A stretch of DNA of 43,228 bases. Source: Nitrosopumilales archaeon CG_4_9_14_0_2_um_filter_34_16. Lineage in GTDB: Archaea > Thermoproteota > Nitrososphaeria > Nitrososphaerales > Nitrosopumilaceae. The notes under the pieces are model-generated. The model was not told the origin of the DNA. It saw only the letters and a list, made by a program, of their open reading frames with translations, and ran no database searches. The first letter of the stretch is position 1, and every line of letters begins with the position of its first letter. Position numbers and translations under genes: made by a program. Shown piece by piece: positions 31,707-40,285 of this stretch. The stretch is from contig PFRJ01000049.1 in NCBI GenBank assembly GCA_002788515.1, forward strand, positions 1 to 43,228, read 5' to 3'.

Positions 31707-31964
31707 ATGGAAATTCACGTATACGACACCTATGTCAAAGCAGCAGATGGTCATACCATGCACTTTGACGTAATTACTGGTGAAAAAGACCATGACAAAG
31801 CCATCACATATGGCAAAGAATGGCTACAATCCGTCGGTGAAGGCGATGCAGAAATGACTACAAATGAATGTCAATTCTGCCACTCACAAGGAGCACCAGC
31901 ACCTGTAGAACAGGCAATTAAGGAAAAAGGCTATTTCATCCAGAAAATGGAAGGCTGTCCTTAA
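31707..31964 (+). CDS. DUF2024 family protein
   Basis: The 85-residue protein matches DUF2024 end to end: IHVYDTYVKAADGHTMHFDV, AITYGKEWLQSVGEGDAEM, NECQFCHSQ and GYFIQKMEGC. The CxxCH pair and terminal Cys are family features. Function is unknown. The ATG is about 24 bases past TTAAATAT (31679-31686), so leaderless. It stands alone. Confidence 0.85.
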   Translation: MEIHVYDTYVKAADGHTMHFDVITGEKDHDKAITYGKEWLQSVGEGDAEMTTNECQFCHSQGAPAPVEQAIKEKGYFIQKMEGCP

Positions 31965-32022
31965 ACATTTTTTCCTTTTTATCAAAGAACATATTTTTTA
32001 GTCTGATCAAGACAAGATAGAC

Positions 32023-32205
32023 ATGTCTGAGCACAAGTACTCAAAGTGGACAGTGGAAGGAGACAAGAAGACAAAATGGATTTGCGGTTGTTTTCAAACA
32101 GCTGATAACTATTTCAAGTTCTGCAACAAACATGACGCTACTTTAAGAAAAGCAATTCAAGCTCAAATTGATGAATTGGATATGACACTAATTATAGAGG
32201 ATTAA
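32023..32205 (+). CDS. Small conserved-looking protein with three Cys (60 aa)
   Basis: The 60-residue product (YSKWTVEGDKKTKWICGCFQ, FKFCNKHDATLRKA, then an acidic helix) has C21, C23, C34 and His37 that could form a zinc site. No family is recognised. Balanced composition and its position 58 bases after DUF2024 in the same direction support a real gene. Confidence 0.65.
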   Translation: MSEHKYSKWTVEGDKKTKWICGCFQTADNYFKFCNKHDATLRKAIQAQIDELDMTLIIED

Positions 32206-32385
32206 TCCCAAGAGTCTTTTACACTTGCAGTCTAAAATAAATTAAATCTAAATAGATTTTTGTAGTGCATTATCAACGTCTTTGAAAAACTAACAGATTG
32301 TGCGAATTTTTTTATTGTTTCTACCTTTTTACATATAATTTTTTAAAATTATTCGCATATAACACAACAGTAACTCTTTTGGCCA

Positions 32386-32565
32386 TTATTTTCTACCCCT
32401 TGATTTTGTTCTTAATAGAACACTACAACAAGGACATCTAAATCCAGAAACGGTCATAAAAATACCACATAAAGTACATCTTTTTTGCCCATATCCATAT
32501 TTTGAACCATTTGGAATTTTCTCGCCTTTCAAACTATCACATACCCCTTTGCAGATATACACCAT
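32386..32565 (-). CDS. Zinc-ribbon protein, third gene of a three-gene operon
   Basis: I start at ATG 32565, which shares one base with the stop of the preceding gene (TAATG). The product of about 59 residues has ICKGVC, KRCTLCG and FRCPCC and ends in a basic tail (RTKSRGRK). It parallels its neighbour (SCRSVC, KYCAVC, NCPCC), so the two are paralogues. A role in metal binding is likely given the Fur-family gene and operators upstream. Confidence 0.7.
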   Translation of the reverse strand: MVYICKGVCDSLKGEKIPNGSKYGYGQKRCTLCGIFMTVSGFRCPCCSVLLRTKSRGRK

Positions 32566-32738
32566 TATGATCTGACCTCCCCAAAGGGTTTGTGACAACA
32601 AGGACAGTTAGAATATCTTGAAACTAGATCTAAATCACAAACTGCACAATATTTCCTAAATGTGGTATTTCCTGAATTTCTAAATTTGGCATTTGCATCA
32701 TAATACCCACAAACACTTCTACAAGAATACTCACTCAT
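32565..32738 (-). CDS. Zinc-ribbon protein, second gene of the operon (57 aa)
   Basis: ATG 32738 to TAA 32565, 57 residues. Cys pairs: SCRSVC (6,10), KYCAVC (31,34) and NCPCC (45,47,48), plus His49. The ATG overlaps the TGA of the first gene (ATGA) and its stop overlaps the third gene's ATG, so all three are translationally coupled. Paralogue of the downstream protein. Confidence 0.7.
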   Translation of the reverse strand: MSEYSCRSVCGYYDANAKFRNSGNTTFRKYCAVCDLDLVSRYSNCPCCHKPFGEVRS

Positions 32739-32896
32739 AATGATTTGTTCTCCATATCAAAAAATGAACCACAATCTTTGCAAAAAATACCGTGATTTTG
32801 GATCTTTGCAGCAATATCTCCACAATTCACACAGATTCTAATTGCATCGTTTACAGTTTTTTTATTTGATTCAAATCGGTTTTGTTGTATTTGCAC
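32735..32896 (-). CDS. Zinc-ribbon protein, first gene of the operon (53 aa)
   Basis: A GTG start at 32896 gives 53 residues with CVNCG and FCKDCGSFF, a classic four-Cys ribbon, after a 20-residue polar N-terminus. It reads away from the Fur-family gene; the palindrome at 32904-32920 would cover its promoter start region. GTG is the only start codon near the expected leaderless position. Confidence 0.65.
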   Translation of the reverse strand: MQIQQNRFESNKKTVNDAIRICVNCGDIAAKIQNHGIFCKDCGSFFDMENKSL

Positions 32897-32903
32897 AATA
32901 TTA

Positions 32904-32920
32904 TTAGGAATAATTCCTAA
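32904..32920. promoter_or_regulatory. Perfect 8-1-8 palindromic operator
   Basis: TTAGGAATAATTCCTAA is a perfect 8-1-8 inverted repeat. It lies 8 bases upstream of the zinc-ribbon operon's GTG, at or near its expected transcription start. Spacing and symmetry fit a Fur/PerR-type dimer site; the neighbouring Fur-family protein is the likely ligand. Confidence 0.65.
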
Positions 32921-32937
32921 TTAAGTGTTATTATTTA

Positions 32938-32954
32938 TTAGGAATTATTCTTAA
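32938..32954. promoter_or_regulatory. Second operator copy, one mismatch
   Basis: TTAGGAATTATTCTTAA repeats the 8-1-8 palindrome with one mismatch between arms, 34 bases (centre to centre) from the first copy. It sits just upstream of the Fur-family gene's TATA box (TTAAAT 32968-32973), suitable for autoregulation. Confidence 0.6.
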
Positions 32955-32995
32955 TAAGGAATAAATATTAAATAGGATCACTATGGAAAAGTAAC

Positions 32996-33427
32996 ATGCA
33001 ACAGCTAGAGCAGATCATATCCTCACTAAGAGATGAAGGATTGAGAATTACGCCTCAAAGGATTGCAATTGTAGATTATCTGCTAAAAACAGAAGACCAC
33101 CCTAGTGCAGAGTTAATCCACAAGGTTGTTAGAAAAAGATACCCCATGGTAAGCCTGTCAACAGTATACAAGACACTGGATCTGCTCAAAGAAAAGAAAC
33201 TAGTTAACGAAATAGAAGTTGAAGGAGAGGCAAGATTTGATGCACATACTGATGAGCATATCAACCTAATTTGCATGAAATGCGGTAAAATTGATGATAT
33301 TGATGAAGAATATCTAAAAGAGATTCAAGTCAAGGCTGCAAAAAAATCAAAATATCTAATTTTGAAAAGTAATTTTGAATTGCATGGTTATTGTAATAGT
33401 TGTAAATCAAAGACGAAATCAATTTAG
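32996..33427 (+). CDS. Fur/PerR-family metalloregulator
   Basis: The 143-residue protein has the Fur winged helix (LRITPQRIAIVDYL, and recognition helix VSLSTVYKTLDLLKE) and a dimerisation domain with two structural-zinc pairs, C93/C96 (CMKC) and C133/C136 (CNSC). Regulatory-metal candidates are H35, D82, H84, H88 and the DDIDEE segment. By eye against B. subtilis PerR, the RFDAHTDEHIN segment has Asn90 where PerR has His93, so peroxide sensing is uncertain. The ATG is 26 bases past the TATA centre (leaderless). Two palindromes between it and the divergent zinc-ribbon operon suggest control of both. Confidence 0.92.
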   Translation: MQQLEQIISSLRDEGLRITPQRIAIVDYLLKTEDHPSAELIHKVVRKRYPMVSLSTVYKTLDLLKEKKLVNEIEVEGEARFDAHTDEHINLICMKCGKIDDIDEEYLKEIQVKAAKKSKYLILKSNFELHGYCNSCKSKTKSI

Positions 33428-33505
33428 AAGTAATTGTGTGATTTCAAATATAAGAAAAATATCCGCTCCTTTTATCTGGTAAACGTGTAAGTATAGTGAT
33501 AACAA

Positions 33506-33862
33506 ATGTCAACAAAACAAACAGAAAAAAGATTGTCCCGACGTGCGATAATGGCTTTAATGATAACTGGTCTAGCAGTTGCCATAGTGTTTACAGTTAC
33601 ACCTTGGAATATCATTCCAACTCAAGTAACTGAAGACGTGACCGTACTAGCAGTTACAGAGTATGGTTGTGTTGGTGAATCACAATATGGAAGAAGTGTA
33701 GTTGTACCTGAATGCGATGCACGAGTTGGAGATATAGTATCTGCCACATTTAATATTCCTGCTATGGAATTAAACGGATACTTGGAAGAACTTGAAAGAA
33801 GACAAAATCCAATGGTAGATGCATGGGATAGAAACGTTAGTGGTACAGGTTTCTCACCATAA
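33506..33862 (+). CDS. Single-pass membrane or exported protein of unknown function (118 aa)
   Basis: The 118-residue product has a basic N-terminus (KRLSRR), one hydrophobic helix (about 14-33) and an external domain with two Cys (EYGCVGES, PECDAR) that may form a disulfide, ending VSGTGFSP. No family is recognised. A poly-T run follows the stop, a typical archaeal terminator. Confidence 0.7.
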   Translation: MSTKQTEKRLSRRAIMALMITGLAVAIVFTVTPWNIIPTQVTEDVTVLAVTEYGCVGESQYGRSVVVPECDARVGDIVSATFNIPAMELNGYLEELERRQNPMVDAWDRNVSGTGFSP

Positions 33863-33925
33863 TTTTTTTAATTTTTATTTTTTCCGCACCTATTACTCTT
33901 GAGAGATAAAAAAAAGTGCGTGCGA

Positions 33926-34123
33926 CTAATCTAATTTTGCTTTGGCTTTTTTGATGTCTCTCATTTCTTCAGCCAGATGTTTTTTGATTAGTCTTTCATG
34001 GTCTTTTTTATGAACACTATAGGCTTTGTTTAGTGCCTGCTTTGTTTTTGCTGTTTTTAATGCCTTGGTGAATTTTTTGTGAATTGTATTCACTTGGACA
34101 GTGTAACTTACCATATCGGACAT
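33926..34123 (-). CDS. Small basic helical protein (65 aa)
   Basis: The 65-residue product is Lys/Ala-rich and helical throughout (IHKKFTKALKTAKTKQALNK, HKKDHERLIKKHLAEEM, KAKAKL). It could bind nucleic acid or form a coiled coil. It does not match a family I recognise. The sequence pattern (heptad-like, no rare composition) supports coding. Confidence 0.65.
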   Translation of the reverse strand: MSDMVSYTVQVNTIHKKFTKALKTAKTKQALNKAYSVHKKDHERLIKKHLAEEMRDIKKAKAKLD

Positions 34124-34274
34124 ACAACATCGTGTAAAATAAGGTTATCACGTATATCGTTTAACTGAATAACGTTCATTGCATGGTGTCACACTGTAAT
34201 AGAAGAAAAGCACATCTCATGACAAAGACTTGATGAGTTATAGAACTAATTTTGGTGTCAATCAGAGATTCGAA

Positions 34275-36314
34275 TTAGATTGCAATGATTGCGACAAATG
34301 CAGATACAAAGACAATTGCAATCGTGTTAAGCAGTTTAATTACAGTGTTAAGTGCTGGACCTGCAGTGTCTTTGTAAGGATCACCGATAATATCTCCGAC
34401 TACTGCGACTTTGTGTATCTCTGAGCCTTTCTCTCCGTTCATTTCAACTAGCTTCTTTGCATTATCCCATGCACCACCAGTGTTTGCCAAGTGATATGCC
34501 AAAAGGATTCCAGTTACAACTGAACCCATTAGCAATCCTGCTACTGCAGTTGGGCCTAACAATACACCTAAAATTATTGGAGAAGCGATTGCGACAATTG
34601 CTGGTTTGTATAATTCTCTAAGTGATGCGGCAGTTGCAATATCCACACATTTTGCATAGTCTGGTTTTGATTTTCCTGTAAGAATTCCAGCATCTGCTTT
34701 GAACTGTCTTCTAACCTCATCGACCATTTTACCTGCAGCACGGGACACACCATTGATGAGTTGTCCTGTAATGATAAATGGAATCAATCCACCGATTAGC
34801 AAGCCAACAATGATTGCGGGATTTGTCAAACTGTAATCTAATTCTAACACGCCAGCGAAAACATGTGCTGCTTCAAATTGAAATGCTTGAATCATTGCCA
34901 ATGCAGCCAACGCAGCACTAGCAATGGCGAAACCTTTGGTAACGGCTTTGGTGGTATTTCCTACAGCGTCAATTTCATCAGTGACTTTACGGTTTTCTTC
35001 GCCCATTCCAGTCATCTCTACGATACCACCTGCATTATCTGCAATTGGACCAAAGGCATCAATACTTAGAACTATTCCTGCAAGACTCAACATTGCCATG
35101 GCAGTCATTGCAGTACCAAATATTCCATAAAGAACAGGATCTGCACCTTCAGGAGCTGCAGCAGACGCAATGCTATAAGAGATAATGATTGCGACAACTA
35201 GTGCAATCATAAATGGTCCGGTAGACTGCATTCCTTTGATGATACCCATCAGCGTTAATGACGCATAACCCCATTTTGCAGAGTCTGCAATATCTTTAAC
35301 TGGTTTTTGCTTGTAGCTTGTATAGTAGTCAGTAATTTTCTGAATTACTGGTACAAGTATGACACCAATTACAGTAGAACCAAATAGAGCATATGATGCT
35401 GGAGAATCTCCGATGAATTGTGTGATAAAGACATAGTTTAATCCAATTGCGATAGCAGCTGAAACATAAAACGAACGACTAAGAGGTTTCATGACATCAG
35501 TGATATTTTTAGAGCCAACAATTACTACGCCGATGATTGATGCAATCATTCCAGAAGAACCGATGAGTATTGGGTAAAGGAAAAAGTTTGGTGCACCGAT
35601 TAATGCTGCAATTAGTAATGCTGCAAGAATTGTAACAATATAAGATTCATAAACATCAGAGCCCATTCCTGCTGCATCGCCAACATTGTCTCCTACATTA
35701 TCTGCAATTGTTGCAGGATTTCTAGGATCATCTTCAGGAATGTTTGCCTCGACTTTGCCTACCAAATCAGCGCCCATGTCTGCTGCTTTTGTGAAAATAC
35801 CACCACCGATTCTAATGAACAGTGCAATTAGACTTGCCCCAATGCCAACTCCTGCAATTGTGATTGGGTCAGGATAAATCAGATAAAGACCAGTGATTGC
35901 CAACAAAGCCATTGCTGGAACTGCCAAGCCTACTGTGGCTCCACCTCTAAACGCCATAGCAAAAGTCTTTCCAAGACCGCTGCCACTAAGATTTGCAGCT
36001 CTGACTGCGGCTTTTACTGTAATTTTTAATGAGATAACTCCTGCTACTGCAGATAATGTTGCACCAACTGCAAACGCTATTCCGTTTGATGGTTGGAGAA
36101 ATGCACCGATAATAACTGATAATGCTATTGCTATAGGGATGATAATCTTCATTTCTCTTTTTAGAAATGCAGAAGCCCCTTCTTTGACGGCATTTGAGAT
36201 GTCCATCATTTCTTTGGTTCCAGCAGGTTGTTTAGTAATCCAAAACACCAGTCCCCCAGCCACCAAAAACGATGCAATTCCTGCAATAAATGGAATAATT
36301 TGGGAAATTTCCAT
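34275..36314 (-). CDS. hppA: Membrane-bound H+-pumping pyrophosphatase, K+-independent type
   Basis: The 679-residue protein has about 16 membrane helices and the catalytic motif region ADMGADLVGKVEANIPEDDP, plus GDNVGDAAGMGSDVYESY. It couples pyrophosphate hydrolysis to ion transport. GNTTKAVTKGFAI carries Lys where K+-dependent enzymes carry Ala, marking the K+-independent, proton-pumping class. The TATA-like TTTATATTT lies just upstream on the minus strand. It stands alone. Confidence 0.95.
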   Translation of the reverse strand: MEISQIIPFIAGIASFLVAGGLVFWITKQPAGTKEMMDISNAVKEGASAFLKREMKIIIPIAIALSVIIGAFLQPSNGIAFAVGATLSAVAGVISLKITVKAAVRAANLSGSGLGKTFAMAFRGGATVGLAVPAMALLAITGLYLIYPDPITIAGVGIGASLIALFIRIGGGIFTKAADMGADLVGKVEANIPEDDPRNPATIADNVGDNVGDAAGMGSDVYESYIVTILAALLIAALIGAPNFFLYPILIGSSGMIASIIGVVIVGSKNITDVMKPLSRSFYVSAAIAIGLNYVFITQFIGDSPASYALFGSTVIGVILVPVIQKITDYYTSYKQKPVKDIADSAKWGYASLTLMGIIKGMQSTGPFMIALVVAIIISYSIASAAAPEGADPVLYGIFGTAMTAMAMLSLAGIVLSIDAFGPIADNAGGIVEMTGMGEENRKVTDEIDAVGNTTKAVTKGFAIASAALAALAMIQAFQFEAAHVFAGVLELDYSLTNPAIIVGLLIGGLIPFIITGQLINGVSRAAGKMVDEVRRQFKADAGILTGKSKPDYAKCVDIATAASLRELYKPAIVAIASPIILGVLLGPTAVAGLLMGSVVTGILLAYHLANTGGAWDNAKKLVEMNGEKGSEIHKVAVVGDIIGDPYKDTAGPALNTVIKLLNTIAIVFVSAFVAIIAI

Positions 36315-36350
36315 AGTATACTTTGCTTGCCTAGTTCTGGGAAATATAAA

Positions 36351-36728
36351 TCAAATAGCGGAGATCTTGCTTCTTTTTCTATATGGCGGAAATGATTTTC
36401 CCTTTAGTCCTTGCCTGACTAGCTTGTTGAATCTTTTACCATGTGCAAGATATGGAAATCGCATATGAATTAATTCGTGAACTATTGTGTTCTCAAGTGT
36501 TTTCTCATCAGGAATTTTTCTTACGTTGATGAAAACCAGATTATGTTGAAGGTATGACACTCCATAATACTTGTATGCAGATGTTCTCCTGCCTTCAGTC
36601 ATCTCTTTTGGAGCATCCAAGACTTCTTTAGTAGTCAAGAGAATTTTGGGTTCAATAATTGAGAAACGATTAGAGTAGACACCTACTTTTTCTAAAATTT
36701 GTAACGAAAGTTCAGGATCTAGTTTCAC
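36351..36728 (-). CDS. SprT-like zinc metalloprotease domain protein
   Basis: The 125-residue protein carries HELIH at 84-88, with a third ligand candidate His96 in PYLAHGKRFNKL, the compact SprT/WSS1-like arrangement (HExxH, then xxxPxxxHG). A beta-strand region with YYGVSYLQHNLVFIN precedes it. SprT-family enzymes cut protein-DNA crosslinks in eukaryotes; the activity here is unproven. It is 36 bases upstream of hppA on the same strand, but hppA has its own promoter. Confidence 0.8.
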   Translation of the reverse strand: MKLDPELSLQILEKVGVYSNRFSIIEPKILLTTKEVLDAPKEMTEGRRTSAYKYYGVSYLQHNLVFINVRKIPDEKTLENTIVHELIHMRFPYLAHGKRFNKLVRQGLKGKSFPPYRKRSKISAI

Positions 36729-36881
36729 AGATTTATCTCAAAGAATCTGTGTTTATCTTCAAATGTCAATTCTTGTAAGAAGTTTAGTGTATTTTGGTTC
36801 TTCAAAATTATGAATTAATAGGGTCAGAAGGTTTAGTAGAGTAATCACAAATCATACAGCCACCGTCTCATCATACCCCAA

Positions 36882-37376
36882 TTATTCCATTAAATCAAGA
36901 AGCGATTGTGCTTTATTTCTAATTTCTGGAGTAATTGTTACTATGACTAATCCCTCGTTTGGCTGACCATACATTACTACTGCATTTTCAGGTGCATGAA
37001 CACACACTGGAAGTACCAGAAGATCTTCCTCACCATTAACAAAAAGTCTAACTGGGGGCTTTAGGGTAAGCGCTGTTTTTATGGCAGAGACACTTTGAGG
37101 CGTAATTTCGGCTGCAGGATTATCAACAGTTAGTTCGGTGGCATTTGCAAGTTTTGGCGGTTCTCTTTTTTCTCTTTTTTCTTGTCCATCAATGATTTGC
37201 AATGATGGAATCAAACCAAAATCAATCATCTTCTCAGTGGTTCTATCACCAACCGTAATGAGTAGAGAATTTTCCGAAAGATGTTTTTTGATATTTTCTT
37301 TGCTTGTCTGGTTTTCAGGTAACAATACTCCTAGTGGAGCTTTGAATTTGTCCCTAAGAGAGTCAGAGAGTTTCAC
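36882..37376 (-). CDS. GTP-dependent dephospho-CoA kinase (DUF359)
   Basis: The 164-residue protein has the DUF359 pattern: PLGVLLPE near the start, LLITVGDRTTEKMIDFGLIP, LQIIDGQEKREKR, and the C-terminal VNGEEDLLVLPVCVHAPENAV with YGQPNEGLVIV. This archaeal enzyme phosphorylates dephospho-CoA with GTP in the last step of CoA synthesis. Length is typical. It begins 6 bases after the Mrp/ApbC stop on the same strand, so the two are probably co-transcribed. Confidence 0.92.
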   Translation of the reverse strand: MKLSDSLRDKFKAPLGVLLPENQTSKENIKKHLSENSLLITVGDRTTEKMIDFGLIPSLQIIDGQEKREKREPPKLANATELTVDNPAAEITPQSVSAIKTALTLKPPVRLFVNGEEDLLVLPVCVHAPENAVVMYGQPNEGLVIVTITPEIRNKAQSLLDLME

Positions 37377-37382
37377 AGAAAA

Positions 37383-38501
37383 TCAATTCTGGTTTTGGTT
37401 TGCCTCTGGTGTAGGTGCTTCGCCAGAAGTTTCAGATGCCATCTCTTCTTGGAGTTTGGCTGCAAGAATACTGCATTGGGCTGCAATATTTTTTGCACTC
37501 TTTCTAAAAGCTACTGCACTTGGAGAATCAGGATTTGTAATCATAATTGGTTTGCCCAAGTCAGAGCCTGCCATAATTCCAGAGTTTAGTGGAATTTCAC
37601 CTAAGAAAGGCATGTTGAATTGTTCACTGATTTTCTTTGCACCACCTTCACCGAATATGTAATGTTTTTCATCACACTTTGGACAAATGAAATGACTCAT
37701 GTTTTCAACAACGCCAATAATTGGAACATTTAGTTTTTCAAACATTGAAACTGCTTTTACTGCAACATTGCTTGCAACATCTTGCGGAGTTGTAACAACT
37801 AGGATTCCAGTAATTGGAATCGTTTGTGCAAGAGTTAATGGTATGTCACCAGTTCCAGGTGGAAGATCTACTATAAGATAATCCAGGTCAGCCCAATTAG
37901 TGTCAACTAAAAACTGTTTTAATATTCCAGAAATAATTGGGCCACGGTAAATTGCTGCTTGATTAGATTGATCTGCAAAGAAACCAAAAGAAACAACTTT
38001 CAATCCGTTAGAGTCTGCAGGTTGAAGTTTATTGTCTTCAACTTCCATGAATCCATCTTTCATTCCAAGCATTAGTGGAATGCTAGGACCATAGATATCA
38101 GCATCTAGTAATCCAACTTTGGCCCCTGATTCTGATAATGCTAATGCTAAATTCAAAGAGACAGTTGATTTGCCAACGCCACCTTTTCCACTTGCGACAC
38201 CAATGATGTTTTTTACAGATGCCATTCCAGTGTCAGCTTCAAGGGAACGACCTTCCATCACCTTTGCAGTTACATTCATATCAAAATTTTTCAATTCAGT
38301 AAGTTCGCCAATTGCTTTTCTAACATCATCTTCAATTTCGACATTGAAAGGACATGCAGGCGTAGTTAGTTCCAAAGTAAATTTGAGATTGCCATCGTTG
38401 AGTTCTAAATCTTTTATCATTCCCATAGAGACGATGTCTTTTTTCAAGTCAGGATCAATTACAGTGCTAAGTTTTTCAAGAACTTGATCGATTCCAACCA
38501 T
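37383..38501 (-). CDS. Mrp/ApbC (Nbp35-family) Fe-S carrier ATPase
   Basis: The 372-residue protein has an N-terminal MIP18 (DUF59) domain (1-85), then a P-loop ATPase with the deviant Walker A GVASGKGGVGKST (101-113), DADIYGPSIP, DLPPGTGD and a metal-binding CPKC (in SHFICPKCDEKH). It transfers iron-sulfur clusters to apoproteins. The C-terminus is Glu/Ala/Pro-rich. TTTAAATAA lies just upstream. It is divergent from rpo7 and followed by the dephospho-CoA kinase. Confidence 0.94.
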   Translation of the reverse strand: MVGIDQVLEKLSTVIDPDLKKDIVSMGMIKDLELNDGNLKFTLELTTPACPFNVEIEDDVRKAIGELTELKNFDMNVTAKVMEGRSLEADTGMASVKNIIGVASGKGGVGKSTVSLNLALALSESGAKVGLLDADIYGPSIPLMLGMKDGFMEVEDNKLQPADSNGLKVVSFGFFADQSNQAAIYRGPIISGILKQFLVDTNWADLDYLIVDLPPGTGDIPLTLAQTIPITGILVVTTPQDVASNVAVKAVSMFEKLNVPIIGVVENMSHFICPKCDEKHYIFGEGGAKKISEQFNMPFLGEIPLNSGIMAGSDLGKPIMITNPDSPSAVAFRKSAKNIAAQCSILAAKLQEEMASETSGEAPTPEANQNQN

Positions 38502-38649
38502 TGCGTCAAAAAGGCTGTTTACTTTATTTAAACATAAGTCAGAGATGAAAAGAAATTGTCATTTTTTTGAAAAAATAGAAAATTCTTTGAAAATCCAAGC
38601 CTAAATCACCTAAACATTCATAAATTGAAATTCGAGAAAAATAGTACAT

Positions 38650-39243
38650 TTGTTTTCTATATCCACCCTAGTTGATGTTGTGAGGATTCCCCCAAGATTG
38701 TTTGGAACCACGTTGAAAAAGGCTACAACCAACATTCTCAAAGAAAAATACGAGAGCATGATTAATGCAGATTTAGGATACATCATCATGATTTTAGATG
38801 CAAAAGTTGACGAAATGGGAAAGATGATTGCAGGAGATGGCGGAACATTTCATAAAGTTGAATTTGAGGCATTAACATTTTATCCAAAGTTACAAGAAAT
38901 TGTTCAAGGAGAAATTGTCGACATTACAGACTTTGGAGCATTTGTAAGAATTGGCCCAACAGATGCACTACTTCACTTGTCACAAGTGATGGATGATTAT
39001 CTTAAGAGTGATGTCAAATCTGGAATGATTCTAGCTAATCAGAGTGGTAGAACACTCAAAGTAGGTTCTACACTTCGTGCAAGAATTACTGCAGTTTCAT
39101 TAGGAAAAGCTGCAGCGATGGGCAAGATTGGAATTACATGTAGACAACCATTCTTAGGAGCAGACGCTTGGATTGCAGAAGAAATCAAGAAAGCCGGCGG
39201 TGGCAAAGAACCAGCAAAGGAAGAAAAAGTAGAGGTAAGTTAG
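38650..39243 (+). CDS. rpo7: RNA polymerase subunit Rpo7 (RpoE')
   Basis: The 197-residue protein starts at TTG 38650; the conserved opening FSISTLVDVVRIPP fixes this start. It has the N-terminal tip domain (1-80) and an S1-type RNA-binding domain (82-165: GEIVDITDFGAFVRIGPTDALLHLSQV), plus an acidic/Lys tail. It forms the stalk with Rpo4. The Spt4 gene begins 1 base after its stop, the standard archaeal pairing. Confidence 0.95.
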   Translation: MFSISTLVDVVRIPPRLFGTTLKKATTNILKEKYESMINADLGYIIMILDAKVDEMGKMIAGDGGTFHKVEFEALTFYPKLQEIVQGEIVDITDFGAFVRIGPTDALLHLSQVMDDYLKSDVKSGMILANQSGRTLKVGSTLRARITAVSLGKAAAMGKIGITCRQPFLGADAWIAEEIKKAGGGKEPAKEEKVEVS

Positions 39244-39244
39244 A

Positions 39245-39433
39245 ATGGCACGAGAGATGGCATGTCGCAAATGTAAACATGTAACAACTCTAAAAGTTTG
39301 TCCCAATTGTAAATCATCAGACTTGACACCAGATTGGAATGGAGTTGTACTAGTAGTTGATCCAACAAATTCAGAAATTTCAAAAACTTTAGGAATCACT
39401 ACAAAAGGCAAATACGCAATTAAAGTAACATAA
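39245..39433 (+). CDS. spt4: Transcription elongation factor Spt4 (RpoE'')
   Basis: The 62-residue protein has the Spt4 zinc knuckle (CRKC, then CPNC) followed by the LTPDWNGVVLVVDP and SEISKTLGI segments characteristic of archaeal Spt4. It binds Spt5 to keep RNA polymerase processive. It is directly after rpo7. Confidence 0.95.
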   Translation: MAREMACRKCKHVTTLKVCPNCKSSDLTPDWNGVVLVVDPTNSEISKTLGITTKGKYAIKVT

Positions 39434-39469
39434 AATCTTTAAAATCAGAATCAACGTTCCATCAGTATA

Positions 39470-40285
39470 TTGACATTTAATCCAAAAAAACAATTGTCAG
39501 AATTTCTTGCTGAAGATATCGGTAAAGGGGACATTACAAGTAATTTACTAGCAAAGAAAAAAATTTCAGCGAGAATTATCTCCAGAGAAGATGCAGTTGT
39601 AGCAGGAGTGTCTTATGCAAAAGATATTTTCAGGTTAAAGGGATGTAATGCCAAAATTCTAAAAAAAGACGGCTCTAGTGTAAAACCAAACCAAACAATA
39701 ATGGTCATAACAGGAAATGCAGGCAACATACTAGCATGTGAGAGAACCGCACTAAATCTCCTAACGCGAATGAGCGGTATTGCAACTCAGACAGACAGAC
39801 TAGTAAAAAAAATTCCAAAGAAAATCAAATTGTATGCAACACGAAAAACAGCTCCAGGATTAAGATACTTTGATAAAGAGGCAGTAGAGATGGGCGGAGG
39901 TAAAAAACACAGGCTCAGATTAGACGAGATGGTAATGATAAAAGACAATCACATTGCAATTGAGAGATCTTTGATATCTTTGATTAAAAAAACAAAGAAA
40001 AAATACAAAAAATTTGAAGTCGAAGTTGAAAATACATCAGATGCAGTACTTGCTGCAAAGGAAGGTGCAACCATTATCATGCTAGATAATTTCACACCAG
40101 CACAAATTAAAAAAACAATAAAAACGCTCAAAGATCAAAAGCTACGAGACAAAGTGATGCTTGAAGCATCAGGCGGTATCAACTCTAACAATATTTCAGA
40201 GTATGGTAAAACAGGGGTGGACATAATTTCAATTGGCAGTATTACAAATTCAGTCAAAGGCATTGACATGAGTTTAGAGATTTAG
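39470..40285 (+). CDS. nadC: Quinolinate phosphoribosyltransferase (nicotinate-nucleotide pyrophosphorylase)
   Basis: The 271-residue enzyme starts at TTG 39470. Signatures are LAEDIGKGDITSNLL, ERTALNLLTRMSGIAT, the catalytic region YATRKTAPGLRYFDKEAVE, MVMIKDNH and LEASGGINSNNI. It converts quinolinate and PRPP to nicotinate mononucleotide, the third step of de novo NAD synthesis. It overlaps the convergent TPR gene by 12 bases; nadA and nadX lie beyond it on the other strand. Confidence 0.95.
   Translation: MTFNPKKQLSEFLAEDIGKGDITSNLLAKKKISARIISREDAVVAGVSYAKDIFRLKGCNAKILKKDGSSVKPNQTIMVITGNAGNILACERTALNLLTRMSGIATQTDRLVKKIPKKIKLYATRKTAPGLRYFDKEAVEMGGGKKHRLRLDEMVMIKDNHIAIERSLISLIKKTKKKYKKFEVEVENTSDAVLAAKEGATIIMLDNFTPAQIKKTIKTLKDQKLRDKVMLEASGGINSNNISEYGKTGVDIISIGSITNSVKGIDMSLEI

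Noticed and set aside
35893..36468. 191-codon plus-strand frame over hppA
   Set aside because: Antisense of an unambiguous pyrophosphatase; Ala/Pro/Ile-rich composition typical of shadows.
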